Assembly (NCBI RefSeq): GCF_041051975.1
Contig: NZ_CP163435.1
Coordinates: forward strand, 5,985,001-6,049,000
DNA: 64,000 nucleotides
Source of the DNA: Streptomyces sp. R21
Lineage (GTDB): Bacteria > Actinomycetota > Actinomycetes > Streptomycetales > Streptomycetaceae
Reading direction: 5' to 3'
Each line of letters starts with the position of its first letter. Positions within the stretch are counted from its first letter, which is position 1. Shown here piece by piece: positions 26,137 through 35,082 of the stretch. A program made the position numbers and the translations under genes. The notes under the pieces are model-generated. The model searched no databases and was not told the DNA's origin. It saw nothing but the letters and a program-made list of their open reading frames with translations.

Positions 26137-26311
26137 GGATGCTCCTGAGGTGTACGTCATGGGTGCGCTGCCCGAGCATAGTCGGGGCGTGTGGCGGCCC
26201 CTCACCGGGCAGATTTCCCCCTGTCGCCAAGCTCACGTATCACTCCCGTGGGCATACCCCTAAAATTTGGGTTACTTAACGGTAATTAGCGTCCTTGGAG
26301 CGTGAGAGACC

Positions 26312-27469
26312 TTGGCCGGATCGGCTGACTTCGACCTGTACCGCCCGTCCGAGGAGCACGACATGCTCCGCGACGCGATCCGTTCGCTGGCCGAGGCGAA
26401 GATCTCGCCCCATGCCGCCGCGGTCGACGAGGATGCCCGTTTCCCGCAGGAGGCGCTCGACGCCCTGGTCGCCAACGATCTGCACGCGGTGCACGTACCC
26501 GAGGAGTACGGCGGCGCGGGCGCCGACGCGCTCGCCACGGTCATCGTGATCGAGGAGGTGGCCCGCGTCTGCGTCTCCTCCTCACTCATTCCCGCCGTGA
26601 ACAAGCTGGGCTCGCTCCCGGTGATCCTGTCCGGCTCCGAGGAGCTGAAGAAGAAGTACATGACCCCGCTCGCCAAGGGCGACGGGATGTTCTCGTACTG
26701 CCTCTCCGAGCCGGACGCGGGCTCCGACGCGGCCGGTATGACGACGAAGGCGGTCCGCGACGGCGACTTCTACGTCCTCAACGGCGTGAAGCGCTGGATC
26801 ACCAACGCGGGCGTCTCCGACTACTACACGGTGATGGCGGTCACGGACCCGACCAAGCGCTCGAAGGGCATCTCGGCCTTCGTGGTCGAGAAGGCCGACG
26901 AGGGCGTCTCTTTCGGCGCACCGGAGAAGAAGCTCGGCATCAAGGGCTCCCCGACCCGCGAGGTCTACCTCGACAACGTCCGCATCCCCGCCGACCGCAT
27001 GATCGGCGAGGAGGGCACCGGCTTCGCCACCGCCATGAAGACCCTGGACCACACCCGCATCACCATCGCCGCCCAGGCACTCGGTGTCGCCCAGGGCGCC
27101 CTCGACTACGCCAAGGGCTACGTCCAGGAGCGCAAGCAGTTCGGCAAGCCGATCGCCGACTTCCAGGGCATCCAGTTCATGCTGGCCGACATGGCCATGA
27201 AGATCGAGGCCGCCCGCGCCCTGACCTACCAGGCCGCGGCAGCCTCGGAACGCGGCGACAAGAACCTCACGTTCCAGGGCGCGGCCGCCAAGTGCTTCGC
27301 CTCGGACGTGGCCATGGAGGTCACCACGGACGCGGTCCAGCTGCTGGGCGGCTACGGCTACACCCGTGACTACCCGGTCGAGCGGATGATGCGCGACGCG
27401 AAGATCACCCAGATCTATGAGGGCACGAACCAGGTCCAGCGCATCGTGATGGCCCGCAACCTGCCGTAA
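26312..27469 (+). CDS. Acyl-CoA dehydrogenase
   Basis: A 385-residue FAD flavoenzyme of fatty-acid or branched acyl-CoA beta-oxidation. The signature regions CLSEPDAGSDA and QLLGGYGYTRDYPVERMMRDAKI are present, and the catalytic base is Glu370 in IYEGTNQVQR. The start is a TTG at 26312 after GTGAGAG; no in-frame ATG or GTG gives the expected N-terminus. It stands alone with a strong terminator behind it. Substrate chain length cannot be read from sequence. Confidence 0.93.
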   Translation: MAGSADFDLYRPSEEHDMLRDAIRSLAEAKISPHAAAVDEDARFPQEALDALVANDLHAVHVPEEYGGAGADALATVIVIEEVARVCVSSSLIPAVNKLGSLPVILSGSEELKKKYMTPLAKGDGMFSYCLSEPDAGSDAAGMTTKAVRDGDFYVLNGVKRWITNAGVSDYYTVMAVTDPTKRSKGISAFVVEKADEGVSFGAPEKKLGIKGSPTREVYLDNVRIPADRMIGEEGTGFATAMKTLDHTRITIAAQALGVAQGALDYAKGYVQERKQFGKPIADFQGIQFMLADMAMKIEAARALTYQAAAASERGDKNLTFQGAAAKCFASDVAMEVTTDAVQLLGGYGYTRDYPVERMMRDAKITQIYEGTNQVQRIVMARNLP

Positions 27470-27473
27470 CCGA

Positions 27474-27509
27474 GTCCTCCGGTACGGCACTGTCCTCCGG
27501 TACGGCACT
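27474..27509. repeat. Tandem 18-bp duplication after the acyl-CoA dehydrogenase
   Basis: GTCCTCCGGTACGGCACT occurs at 27474-27491 and again at 27492-27509, running into the terminator stem. Confidence 0.85.
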
Positions 27510-27543
27510 GAGGGCGCCCCTTCTTCCTGGGGCGCCCTCAGTG
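27506..27543. terminator. Bidirectional terminator hairpin
   Basis: 15-bp perfect stem (27506-27520 with 27529-27543) with an 8-nt loop, between the convergent acyl-CoA dehydrogenase and DoxX genes. Confidence 0.85.
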
Positions 27544-27583
27544 CTTTCCGGCAGCGGAAGCGATACGGCAGGTACGACGGGCC

Positions 27584-27931
27584 TCACGCGGCGGACATCA
27601 GGGCCAGGGAGCCGACCACGGGTGCCATGTAGACCAGGGGGAACGCGATGTGGGAGTACCAGCGTGCCCGGATCACCGTGATGACGGCCAGGGAGAAGTA
27701 GAGCACCAGGCCGATTCCGGCGGCCACACCGATGGGAGGCAGCGCCAGGCCGACCAGCAGACCCACCGCGCCGGCCGCCTTGGCGATGCCCAGCCACACC
27801 CACAACGAGCGGGGAACGCCGTAGTCCGCCAGCGGCTTCACCACCCACTCGGCGCGGGTGAAGACGGAGTAGGCGGAGAAGGCCGCCAGCAGTGCTGCCA
27901 GTACGGTGACGACGACGTAGACGGTGAACAT
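27584..27931 (-). CDS. DoxX-family membrane protein
   Basis: A 115-residue protein with four hydrophobic helices (VYVVVTVLAALLAAFSAYS, LGIAKAAGAVGLLVGLAL, GIGLVLYFSLAVITVI, FPLVYMAPVVGSLAL) and the family-type LGIAKAAGAVGLL. DoxX-like proteins are small quinone- or redox-associated membrane proteins; their precise role is unknown. The upstream 68-codon ORF on the same strand could be co-transcribed. Confidence 0.85.
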   Translation of the reverse strand: MFTVYVVVTVLAALLAAFSAYSVFTRAEWVVKPLADYGVPRSLWVWLGIAKAAGAVGLLVGLALPPIGVAAGIGLVLYFSLAVITVIRARWYSHIAFPLVYMAPVVGSLALMSAA

Positions 27932-28000
27932 CTCAGGAGCTCCTCGAAGATCGTGGATTGTGCCGGCGGGCGTGGAGTAGAACCGGTCGGGACTGCTTGT

Positions 28001-28207
28001 TCACTGACCTGACACGGCGCGATCCAGGAATGTGACGGGCCGGCGCGCTCCTTGCCCGTGCATCGCCAATACCTGTGTGTACCAGGGGCGTTGAGTCGCC
28101 CGCAGGCACCGTTCGGCGGGGGCGCCGGCCGGCTCGGCGAGGTCAGTCAGGCCCAGCGCTTCGAGGTCCTCCTCCAGCTGAACCAGCCCGGTGAGCCCGC
28201 GCGCCAC
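28001..28207 (-). CDS. Short unassigned ORF (68 aa), possible gene remnant
   Basis: A GTG-started frame reading MARGLTGLVQLEEDLEALG...RPVTFLDRAVSGQ. The frame stays open upstream towards the LCP1 terminator. It looks like the tail of a soluble helical protein, but it matches no family known to me and has no convincing ribosome binding site. It may be a truncated regulator next to doxX or a chance ORF. Confidence 0.25.
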   Translation of the reverse strand: MARGLTGLVQLEEDLEALGLTDLAEPAGAPAERCLRATQRPWYTQVLAMHGQGARRPVTFLDRAVSGQ

Positions 28208-28236
28208 CGACTCCGTCCACGCGTCCGGGGTCCGGG

Positions 28237-28279
28237 ACGGGAAGGGCCCCGCCGATCCCGTCGGCGGGGCCCTTCCCGT
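28237..28279 (-). terminator. Strong terminator after the first LCP gene
   Basis: 19-bp perfect stem (28237-28255 with 28261-28279) with a 5-nt loop, 14 bp past the LCP1 stop. Confidence 0.9.
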
Positions 28280-28292
28280 AAGAAACGGACGG

Positions 28293-29585
28293 TCAGTTGC
28301 CCGACACGGTCACCGTCTCGTCGTTCTTCAGCTCGTCCACCAGCGTCTTGACCTTCGCCTTGTCCCAGACGAGGTTGCTGCCGGTGGAGCCGGAGATCGG
28401 CATGTTGATGGACTTGCCGTCGCCACCGGTGACGCCCTTCATGGCCCAGAACATGTCGGCCAGGTCCCACAGGCTCATGTCCTTGTCGACGACGAGGGTG
28501 TCGAGGCCGGCGCTCATCGTCGGGTAGAGCTTGAAGGGGTTGAGGACGGTCGACGGGGTCGCGACCTGGTGGGCCAGGGCGGCCAGGAACTTCTGCTGGT
28601 TCTTCGTGCGCTGGAGGTCGCTCGCCGCGAAGGCGTGCCGGGTGCGGACGAAGGCGAGGGCCTGCTCGCCGTTGAGGGTCTGCTTGCCCTTCTTGAAGTC
28701 CGCGCCGGAGTACTTGTCCTTGAAGCCCTGGTCGAGGGTCATCTCCACGCCGCCGACCGAGTCGACGATGTCCGCGAAGCCCGCGAAACCGATCTCCACG
28801 TAGTGGTCGATGTGCAGCCCGGTGTTGTACTCGACGGTGCGCACCAGCAGGGTCGGGCCGTCGAACGCGTAGGCCGCGTTCAGCTTGTTCGCGCCCAGCG
28901 GGCCCTTGATCTTGCCGGACTCGGATCCGCGGAACGTCGGAATCGTCACGTTCGAGTCGCGGGGCAGCGAGATCAGCGTCGAGCCGTTGTCACCGGTGTG
29001 CAGGATCATCATCGAGTCCGTGCGCTTGCCCTCGGCGGACCCGGTGTGCAGCTTCTTCTTCTCCTCGGCGGACATGCCCGCGCGGCTGTCGGAGCCGACG
29101 ATCAGGTAGTTCGTGCCCTTGCCCCCGTCGGGCCGGTCGATGACCTTCGAGAGGTCCACGTCGCGGTTGAGCTTGGAGTCGGCCCAGAAGTACGTGCTCA
29201 CGGACACCACGACCAGCAGCGTGACCAGCGTGATCGCGGTCCACTTGATCCGGCGGCGCCAGTTCGGCGCGGGCCGCGGCCCCCGCCCGCCGGGCCCCTC
29301 GGGACCGCCGCCACCGCCCGGCTGCCCGTAGACCTGGCCGGTGTTGTACCCGCTGTCGTAGCCCTGGTCGGAGCCGTCGTCGTACCCCTGTCCGTCGGTG
29401 TACGACGGCTGCTGGGGCACCCCCTGGCCGTACGGCGGCGCGGACGGGCCCGGACCGGGCGCCGTCGGGCCGCGCCGGACCTGGCGCATCACACGCGCGC
29501 TCTCGGGCTGTGCGCTGCCGCTGCCGCCGCCGTAGCGGTTGCTGCGGCGGTTCTCGTCGGACCAGGCGTCGGGCCAATCACTCAT
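28293..29585 (-). CDS. LCP-family cell-wall polymer ligase (LCP1)
   Basis: A 430-residue LytR-CpsA-Psr protein. LCP enzymes move glycopolymers from undecaprenyl phosphate onto peptidoglycan at the outer membrane face. It has a Gly/Tyr-rich cytoplasmic N-terminus, a membrane helix (WTAITLVTLLVVVSVSTYF), and the LCP domain with YLIVGSDSRAG, DSMMILH, LISLPRDSNV, KLNAAYAFDG and QALAFVRTRHAF holding the conserved Asp/Arg residues. It lacks the C-terminal LytR_C domain. ATG at 29585 is chosen (MSDWPDAW); a GTG at 29609 is possible. It is divergent from the thioesterase gene. Confidence 0.9.
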   Translation of the reverse strand: MSDWPDAWSDENRRSNRYGGGSGSAQPESARVMRQVRRGPTAPGPGPSAPPYGQGVPQQPSYTDGQGYDDGSDQGYDSGYNTGQVYGQPGGGGGPEGPGGRGPRPAPNWRRRIKWTAITLVTLLVVVSVSTYFWADSKLNRDVDLSKVIDRPDGGKGTNYLIVGSDSRAGMSAEEKKKLHTGSAEGKRTDSMMILHTGDNGSTLISLPRDSNVTIPTFRGSESGKIKGPLGANKLNAAYAFDGPTLLVRTVEYNTGLHIDHYVEIGFAGFADIVDSVGGVEMTLDQGFKDKYSGADFKKGKQTLNGEQALAFVRTRHAFAASDLQRTKNQQKFLAALAHQVATPSTVLNPFKLYPTMSAGLDTLVVDKDMSLWDLADMFWAMKGVTGGDGKSINMPISGSTGSNLVWDKAKVKTLVDELKNDETVTVSGN

Positions 29586-29704
29586 GCCGACCAGTGTGCA
29601 GTGCCGCACTGTGTGCCTTACAAGAGAGTGCGAAGAATCATGGCAGGGCTGTTGCAGAGCTGATGCAAAGCAACCCTTGCGCGCCCCGGCATATGGTGGA
29701 CGGC

Positions 29705-30253
29705 ATGACAGACCAGGCTCCCACCCCGGAATCCGATATTCCGGGCAAGCCGACCTCCGCGTCCCGGACCACCCTCAGCCACATCATGACCCACAACGAC
29801 ACCAACCTTCTTGGCACGGTGCACGGCGGCGTCATCATGAAGCTGGTCGACGACGCGGCCGGCGCCGTGGCCGGACGGCACTCCGGAGGGCCCGCGGTCA
29901 CCGCCTCGATGGACGAGATGGCCTTCCTGGAGCCGGTCCGAGTGGGCGACCTCGTCCATGTGAAGGCCCAGGTCAACTGGACCGGACGTACGTCGATGGA
30001 AGTCGGCGTCCGCGTCCTTGCCGAGCGTTGGAACGAGTCGACCCCACCCCAGCAGGTCGGCTCGGCCTATCTGGTCTTCGCCGCCGTCGACGCCGACGGC
30101 AAGCCCCGACAGGTGCCGCCGGTCCTCCCGGAGACCGAGCGCGACGAGCGCCGCTGCCAGGAGGCCCAGATCCGCCGCACCCACCGGCTGGCCCGCCGTC
30201 GAGCGATCATGGAACTCAGGGAGAAGCGGTCCGCCGAGGGCCTCGACGAATAG
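29705..30253 (+). CDS. Acyl-CoA thioesterase (hotdog fold)
   Basis: A 182-residue hotdog-domain thioesterase of the YciA/BFIT group, hydrolysing acyl-CoA to free acid and CoA. Conserved segments are MTHNDTNLLGTVHGGVIMKLVDDAAG, with the active-site Asn/His/Asp region, and WTGRTSMEVGVRVL. An Arg/Glu-rich C-terminal tail follows. The ATG at 29705 has GGTGGA upstream; an alternative ATG lies at 29693. Confidence 0.9.
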   Translation: MTDQAPTPESDIPGKPTSASRTTLSHIMTHNDTNLLGTVHGGVIMKLVDDAAGAVAGRHSGGPAVTASMDEMAFLEPVRVGDLVHVKAQVNWTGRTSMEVGVRVLAERWNESTPPQQVGSAYLVFAAVDADGKPRQVPPVLPETERDERRCQEAQIRRTHRLARRRAIMELREKRSAEGLDE

Positions 30254-30327
30254 GCACGACGAATAGGTATACGGAGACCAGGGCGCCGGGGTTCGGTCCG
30301 ATGACGCCAAGTACCGGCGATGCCCAC

Positions 30328-30372
30328 GGACACACCGCCTACGGACACACCGCCTACGGACACACCGCCTAC
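30328..30372. repeat. Three tandem 15-bp repeats
   Basis: Three exact copies of GGACACACCGCCTAC (30328, 30343, 30358) lie between the convergent thioesterase and LCP2 genes. The TAG stop of LCP2 (30369-30371) is formed inside the third copy, and a degenerate fourth copy (GGGCAGACCACCTGG) lies within its coding region. Confidence 0.9.
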
Positions 30373-31937
30373 GGGCAGACCACCTGGTCTCCGGTGACAG
30401 CCCCGAACTCCCCCTGTTGGGGATCGTCCGCCCGCACCCGCCTGACCTGCTTGAAGTCCGTTCCCGCGATGACCTTCATCAGCGGCCCCTGCCCTTTGAC
30501 CGCGCGCAGCTCGCAGCCCGGCAGGGCGGCCGCGAGGGACTTCGCCGAGCGGTCCCAGCGGGGGTCGTAGGCGACGACGGTGCGCTTCACGGCGCGGTCG
30601 GCCGCGTTGGCGGGCTGCCGTGTCGTACGGAACCCGGTGCCGCGCAGCGCGCTGTCCACGCGCTTGCCGAGGCCCTCGGTGGCCGTCCCGTTCTGGACCT
30701 GGACCTGGATCTGCTGCGGGGCGACGTCGACGCGCAGGGCCTTGCTGCGCGCCTTGTGCGCGGCGAGCGGCTTGTCGTCGCGCAGGGACTGGAAGAGCTT
30801 CTTGGACTTGGCCTCGTCCCACTTCAGGGTCGAGCCGATGCCCTTGACGACGTATCCCATCTGCCCGATCGGCACGGTCGTGAACTCGGAGGAGGCGGGG
30901 GAGAAGTTCCGCATCGCCCGGCCCAGGTCGAGCAGCTCCTCCGTGCCGAAGCCCTTGTCGGCGCGGACCGAGCCGAGCACGGCGTGTGTGACGTCACGGA
31001 ACTTCAGCGGGTTCAGCAGCACTCCGGAGGAGGTCGCCTGCTCGATCAGGGCCGCGAGGAAGCGCTGCTGGCGCTGCATGCGGCCGAGGTCGGAGGACCC
31101 GTCGGCGTGCCGCGAGCGCACGTACTGCAGGGCCTGCCCACCGTTCAGCTGGTGCGAGCCGGCGGTGAGGTCGAGCCCGGTGTAGGAGTCCTTCAGTGGC
31201 CGTACGGTGCAGACCTGCACGCCGCCGAGCACGTCCACCGTCTTCATGAAGCTGGTGAAGTCGACCTCCAGGTAGTGGTCGATCTTGACGTGGGTCATGT
31301 TCTCGACGGTGCGCACGGTCAGGTTGGGGCCGCCCTCCGCGTACGCCGCGTTGATCTTGATGGGGTGGGGGCCGTGCCGCTTGCCGGTGGTCTCGTCGGT
31401 GTGCGCGGGCGTCTCGGCGTACGAGTCGCGCGGCAGGCTGACGACGCTGGCCCGCTCCCGGTCCTCCGAGATGTGCACGATCATGATCGTGTCCGTGCAG
31501 TGGCAGGGGGCGCCGCCGAGCCGGTACTTCTTCTTCTCCTCCGGCGTGATCTTGTCCCGGCCGTCGGTGCCGACCAGCAGGACGTTCATGCCGTGGCCCG
31601 CCTGCGGGCGGTTCTTCATGTCCTTGAACGGGTCGACGCGGGCGATGTCCTCGTCGAGGCCGGTGACGACCGCGTGCCCGATGCCCGCCGAGGCGAGAAC
31701 GACCACGGAGAGCGTGGTCACCACCCGCATGCCCCAACGTGGCTTCCTGGGCCGTACGGCGGGCCGCCGTACGGGGGACGGCTGCGGGCGGCGCCGGGGC
31801 GGGGCGGGGGAGCGGGGCGGCGTGGGCAAGGGGGACACCTCCGCGTCGGCCGGGTGTGGGGGATCCGTGAGCACCGTAGGCCCATACGATCTGCGGCCCG
31901 GGCCTGAGGGCGGGCGGCGCGCGCCCGTGTCCCCCAT
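30369..31937 (-). CDS. LCP-family protein with LytR_C domain (LCP2)
   Basis: Up to 522 residues: a Pro/Arg-rich cytoplasmic N-terminus, a membrane helix (VVTTLSVVVLASAGIGHAVV), an LCP domain (NVLLVGTDGRDK, VVSLPRDSYAET, KINAAYAEGGPNL, ALQYVRSRHADGSSDLGRM) and a C-terminal LytR_C domain (VQVQNGTATEGLG...). The ATG at 31937 lacks a ribosome binding site and overlaps the probable promoter of the divergent glycosyltransferase 20 bp away. A GTG at 31874 (VLTDPPHPAD) is a credible alternative. Confidence 0.88.
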   Translation of the reverse strand: MGDTGARRPPSGPGRRSYGPTVLTDPPHPADAEVSPLPTPPRSPAPPRRRPQPSPVRRPAVRPRKPRWGMRVVTTLSVVVLASAGIGHAVVTGLDEDIARVDPFKDMKNRPQAGHGMNVLLVGTDGRDKITPEEKKKYRLGGAPCHCTDTIMIVHISEDRERASVVSLPRDSYAETPAHTDETTGKRHGPHPIKINAAYAEGGPNLTVRTVENMTHVKIDHYLEVDFTSFMKTVDVLGGVQVCTVRPLKDSYTGLDLTAGSHQLNGGQALQYVRSRHADGSSDLGRMQRQQRFLAALIEQATSSGVLLNPLKFRDVTHAVLGSVRADKGFGTEELLDLGRAMRNFSPASSEFTTVPIGQMGYVVKGIGSTLKWDEAKSKKLFQSLRDDKPLAAHKARSKALRVDVAPQQIQVQVQNGTATEGLGKRVDSALRGTGFRTTRQPANAADRAVKRTVVAYDPRWDRSAKSLAAALPGCELRAVKGQGPLMKVIAGTDFKQVRRVRADDPQQGEFGAVTGDQVVCP

Positions 31938-31957
31938 TCGCGGTAACGTGACGCCTG

Positions 31958-32986
31958 ATGAGCGAGAAGTCTGACGTGCAGCCCCCCGCCGTATCCGTGA
32001 TCATGCCGGTCCTCAACGAGGAGCGGCATCTGCGCGGGGCCGTCCAAGCGATCCTGGCGCAGGAGTACGACGGCGAGATGGAGGTGGTCATCGCCATCGG
32101 TCCGTCCTCGGACCGTACGGAGGAGATCGCCGCCGAGCTCGCAGGAGAAGACCCGCGCGTCCACACGGTGCCGAACCCGACCGGCCGCACCCCCGCCGCG
32201 CTCAACGCCGCGATCAAGGCGTCCCGCCACCCGATCGTCGTCCGCGTCGACGGGCACGGCATGCTCTCGCCGAACTACATCTCGACGGCCGTACGGCTCC
32301 TGACGGAGACCGGCGCGCAGAACGTCGGCGGCATCATGCACGCCGAGGGCGAGAACGACTGGGAGCACGCGGTCGCCGCCGCCATGACGTCGAAGATCGG
32401 CGTCGGCAACGCGGCCTTCCACACGGGCGGCGAGGCGGCCCCCGCCGAGACCGTCTACCTCGGTGTCTTCCGGCGCGAGGCGCTGGAGCAACAGGGCGGC
32501 TACAACGAGGAGTTCATCCGCGCCCAGGACTGGGAGCTGAACTTCCGCATCCGCGAGGCGGGCGGCCTCATCTGGTTCTCGCCCGAGCTGAAGGTTTCCT
32601 ACCGGCCGCGGCCGAGCGTGCGCGCCCTCGCCAAGCAGTACAAGGACTACGGCCGTTGGCGGCACGTCGTCGCCCGCTACCACGAGGGCTCCATCAACCT
32701 GCGCTACCTCGCCCCGCCGACCGCGGTGTGCGCGATCGCGGCGGGCATCGTGGTCGGCGCGGCCCTCACCCCGTGGGGCTTCGTCATCCCCGGCGGGTAT
32801 CTCGCGGCGATCGCCCTCGGCTCCGTACCGGCGGGCAAGGGCCTGCCGCTCAAGGCCCGGCTGCAGATCCCCGTCGCCCTCGCCACCATGCACATGACGT
32901 GGGGCTGGGGCTTCCTGACCAGCCCGAAGGCCCTCGCCAAGAAGGTCATCGCGTCGCGCCGCCCGGCGGTGCTCGCCTCGAACTGA
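31958..32986 (+). CDS. Family-2 glycosyltransferase
   Basis: A 342-residue GT-A inverting glycosyltransferase. VSVIMPVLNEERHLRGAV is the nucleotide-binding start, RVDGHGML the DxD-like region, and FIRAQDWELNFRIREAGG the acceptor/base region. C-terminal hydrophobic helices (AVCAIAAGIVVGAALTPWG and following) anchor it to the membrane. TAACGT at 31944-31949, eight bases before the ATG, hints at a leaderless or very short leader. Its position among LCP genes suggests synthesis of a wall-attached glycan. Confidence 0.9.
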   Translation: MSEKSDVQPPAVSVIMPVLNEERHLRGAVQAILAQEYDGEMEVVIAIGPSSDRTEEIAAELAGEDPRVHTVPNPTGRTPAALNAAIKASRHPIVVRVDGHGMLSPNYISTAVRLLTETGAQNVGGIMHAEGENDWEHAVAAAMTSKIGVGNAAFHTGGEAAPAETVYLGVFRREALEQQGGYNEEFIRAQDWELNFRIREAGGLIWFSPELKVSYRPRPSVRALAKQYKDYGRWRHVVARYHEGSINLRYLAPPTAVCAIAAGIVVGAALTPWGFVIPGGYLAAIALGSVPAGKGLPLKARLQIPVALATMHMTWGWGFLTSPKALAKKVIASRRPAVLASN

Positions 32987-33002
32987 GGCCAGGTGTACGA
33001 CA

Positions 33003-33037
33003 GTTGGGCCCCTCTCCGGCAAGGAGAGGGGCCCAAC
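33003..33037. terminator. Bidirectional terminator hairpin
   Basis: 15-bp perfect stem (33003-33017 with 33023-33037) with a GGCAA loop, between the convergent glycosyltransferase and LCP3 genes. Confidence 0.9.
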
Positions 33038-33057
33038 CGCCTTTGCGCCCAACCGCT

Positions 33058-34743
33058 TTACGACCAGGTGAAGCCGGGGTTCACCTTCATGCAGGCGTCG
33101 GTCTTGGCGCCGTTGAGGGCCTCGGCCGTGTCCGGGATCGAGTCGTCCTCCGCCGTGGCCTTGTAGGCCGTCCCCGTGCGCCAGTCGGCACCGACGACGA
33201 GCGTGACACCCGAGACGTCCGTCGACTTCTTCACCGAACCGAACGGGATCCCGAGGGACTTGGCGACCTTCTGGGCGTCGCCCTCAAGGTCGGCGCTCGG
33301 GTAGCGGATGACGGTCTTCTCCTCGGCGGTGGCCGTCGTCGGGTCGGCGGTCGCCTGCGCGAAGCCCTTCCCGACGAGCAGGTCGCGCACCGTGCCCGCG
33401 CGCCCGGAGACCGGGCCGAGCGCGGTCGTCCGCGTGCCGTTCTGCACGAGCACGCCGATCTTGTCGTCCGCCGCGGCCGGGTCCGAGGAGGCCTTCTCCG
33501 CGGTGCTTTTCTTCTTTTTGCTCGTACCGTCGAGCGGGATGTCCTCGCGGACGAGCCGGAACAGCTTCGTGGCGTCGTCGGTGGGCGCCACGCGCGCGCC
33601 GACGTACCGGAACGGCATCGTCGTCATCGTGATGCCCTTTGTGGGCACCTTGCGCAGCTCCTTGCTGAGGTCGTAGAGCTTCGCCACCGTGCCCAGGTCC
33701 TCGTCGACGGTGAGCGCGTTGGTGGCCGTCTCGGCGAGCGCCCGCAGCTTGCCCGGGTTGCTCAGCGTCGCGTTCTCGCGCAGCTGGCGGACCATCGCGT
33801 TCATGTACTGGTGCTGTGCCTTGGCCCGCGCGATGTCGGTGCCGTCCTCGAAGCCGTAGCGGGTCCGCAGCCACTGCAGGGCCTGCTTGCCCTTGACGTA
33901 GGTGGTGCCCTTCTTCAGCTTCAGCCCGGAGCCGTGCCCGCGGCTGTCCTTGGAGTAGATGTTGGCGTCCACGCAGACCGGGACGCCGCCGATCGCGTCC
34001 GCCATCGACACCACACCCGAGAAGTCGATCTTCATGAAGTGGTCGATGTGGATGTCGGTGAGCTTCTCCCAGGTGGCCACCGTGCAGCCGGGGCCGCCGC
34101 GGCCGAGCGACTGGTTGGTCATCACCCTGCCGACGGTCGCCGCGTACACCTTCCCGTTGTCCGGGTCCGTGCACTTGGGGATCTGCAGCAGCGTGTCGCG
34201 CGGCATGCTGACCACCGACATGTTGGTGCGGTCGGCGGAGACGTGCAGCAGCATCTGGACGTCGGCCAGGGGGACCCCGCCGAAGGTTTCCTTGGCGCCG
34301 CCGAGCTTCTGGTTCTCCTTGGTGTCCCGGGCGTCCGAACCGATCAGCAGGATGTTCAACGGGGTCTGACCGGCCGCGTTCGCCTTGGACTCGGCGGCCC
34401 TGTCCTTCTCGTCCCCGATGTTCAGCTTGTCCTTCTTTATGTTGGCGTTCAGGTGCTGGTAGTAGAGATAGCCGGCACCTGCGGTGCCGAGTATCAGGAC
34501 CGCCAGAACCATCGCCGACCAGCGCAGGATGCGACGTCTGCGACGTGGGCGCCCCCCGCCCCCGCGCCGGCGCCCGCCGCCTCCGCCGTGCCGGCCGTGC
34601 CCACGCGGCTGTGCCGACGGACCGTCGCCGTCACCGTCCGCCGGGCCCCCCTGCCCGTCGTACCGGTCCTCGTCCCAGTCCGCTTCGCCGGCCTGCCCGG
34701 CGCGTGGTCGCGTTCCCTCCCCACGCACACTGCTCTGCGCCAT
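33058..34743 (-). CDS. LCP-family protein with LytR_C domain (LCP3)
   Basis: 561 residues beginning MAQSSVRGEGTR, with an Arg/Gly-rich cytoplasmic segment, the helix SAMVLAVLILGTAGAGYLYY, and an LCP domain (LNILLIGSDARDT, LLHVSADRTNMSVVSMPRD, QALQWLRTRYGFEDGTDIARAKAQ). A Lys-rich linker precedes a LytR_C domain (VLVQNGTRTTALGPVSGRAG). It closely resembles LCP4, including YLYYxHLN, indicating tandem duplication. GGAGGG precedes the ATG. Confidence 0.9.
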   Translation of the reverse strand: MAQSSVRGEGTRPRAGQAGEADWDEDRYDGQGGPADGDGDGPSAQPRGHGRHGGGGGRRRGGGGRPRRRRRILRWSAMVLAVLILGTAGAGYLYYQHLNANIKKDKLNIGDEKDRAAESKANAAGQTPLNILLIGSDARDTKENQKLGGAKETFGGVPLADVQMLLHVSADRTNMSVVSMPRDTLLQIPKCTDPDNGKVYAATVGRVMTNQSLGRGGPGCTVATWEKLTDIHIDHFMKIDFSGVVSMADAIGGVPVCVDANIYSKDSRGHGSGLKLKKGTTYVKGKQALQWLRTRYGFEDGTDIARAKAQHQYMNAMVRQLRENATLSNPGKLRALAETATNALTVDEDLGTVAKLYDLSKELRKVPTKGITMTTMPFRYVGARVAPTDDATKLFRLVREDIPLDGTSKKKKSTAEKASSDPAAADDKIGVLVQNGTRTTALGPVSGRAGTVRDLLVGKGFAQATADPTTATAEEKTVIRYPSADLEGDAQKVAKSLGIPFGSVKKSTDVSGVTLVVGADWRTGTAYKATAEDDSIPDTAEALNGAKTDACMKVNPGFTWS

Positions 34744-35082
34744 TTCCCTGCCCTCCCCACCCTGCGCCCGCCGATCGGGCCCGTCCCGCGCTCTGTGTCC
34801 CTGTGCTGCGCCCCTGCGTCCGTCACGTCCTGTCGCGTCCGTCTCCCGGACACTCCTGTGGTGTTAGACGCACGACGGGCCCGTCAGGTCATCAACCGAC
34901 GCACACCGATTTGGCTGTCACGGCCCCTCGCCCCCCACCCGAGCGCCGGAGCGGCCTGGACGGGAGCGTACTTGAGGGTGCTTCGACGCGTGTTTCGCCG
35001 GAGTTTCGGAGCCGGCCGGACCTGAACGCGGCTCATCATTCTGCAGCGAGGTAAGAATTCCCTGTGCGGAGGGAACCCGGCC
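34744..35082 (-). other. Intergenic region upstream of LCP3
   Basis: 339 bp with no gene recognised. It contains a perfect 12-bp palindrome GACGGGCCCGTC (34874-34885) and, near the LCP4 stop, a weak hairpin with 6-bp arms TTCCCT/AGGGAA (35058-35075). Promoter elements for LCP3 could not be assigned confidently. Confidence 0.5.

Noticed and set aside
32656..35025. 789-codon plus-strand frame
   Set aside because: It runs across the end of a glycosyltransferase in the wrong frame and antisense through LCP3; composition is Arg/Val/Gly-rich and meaningless.
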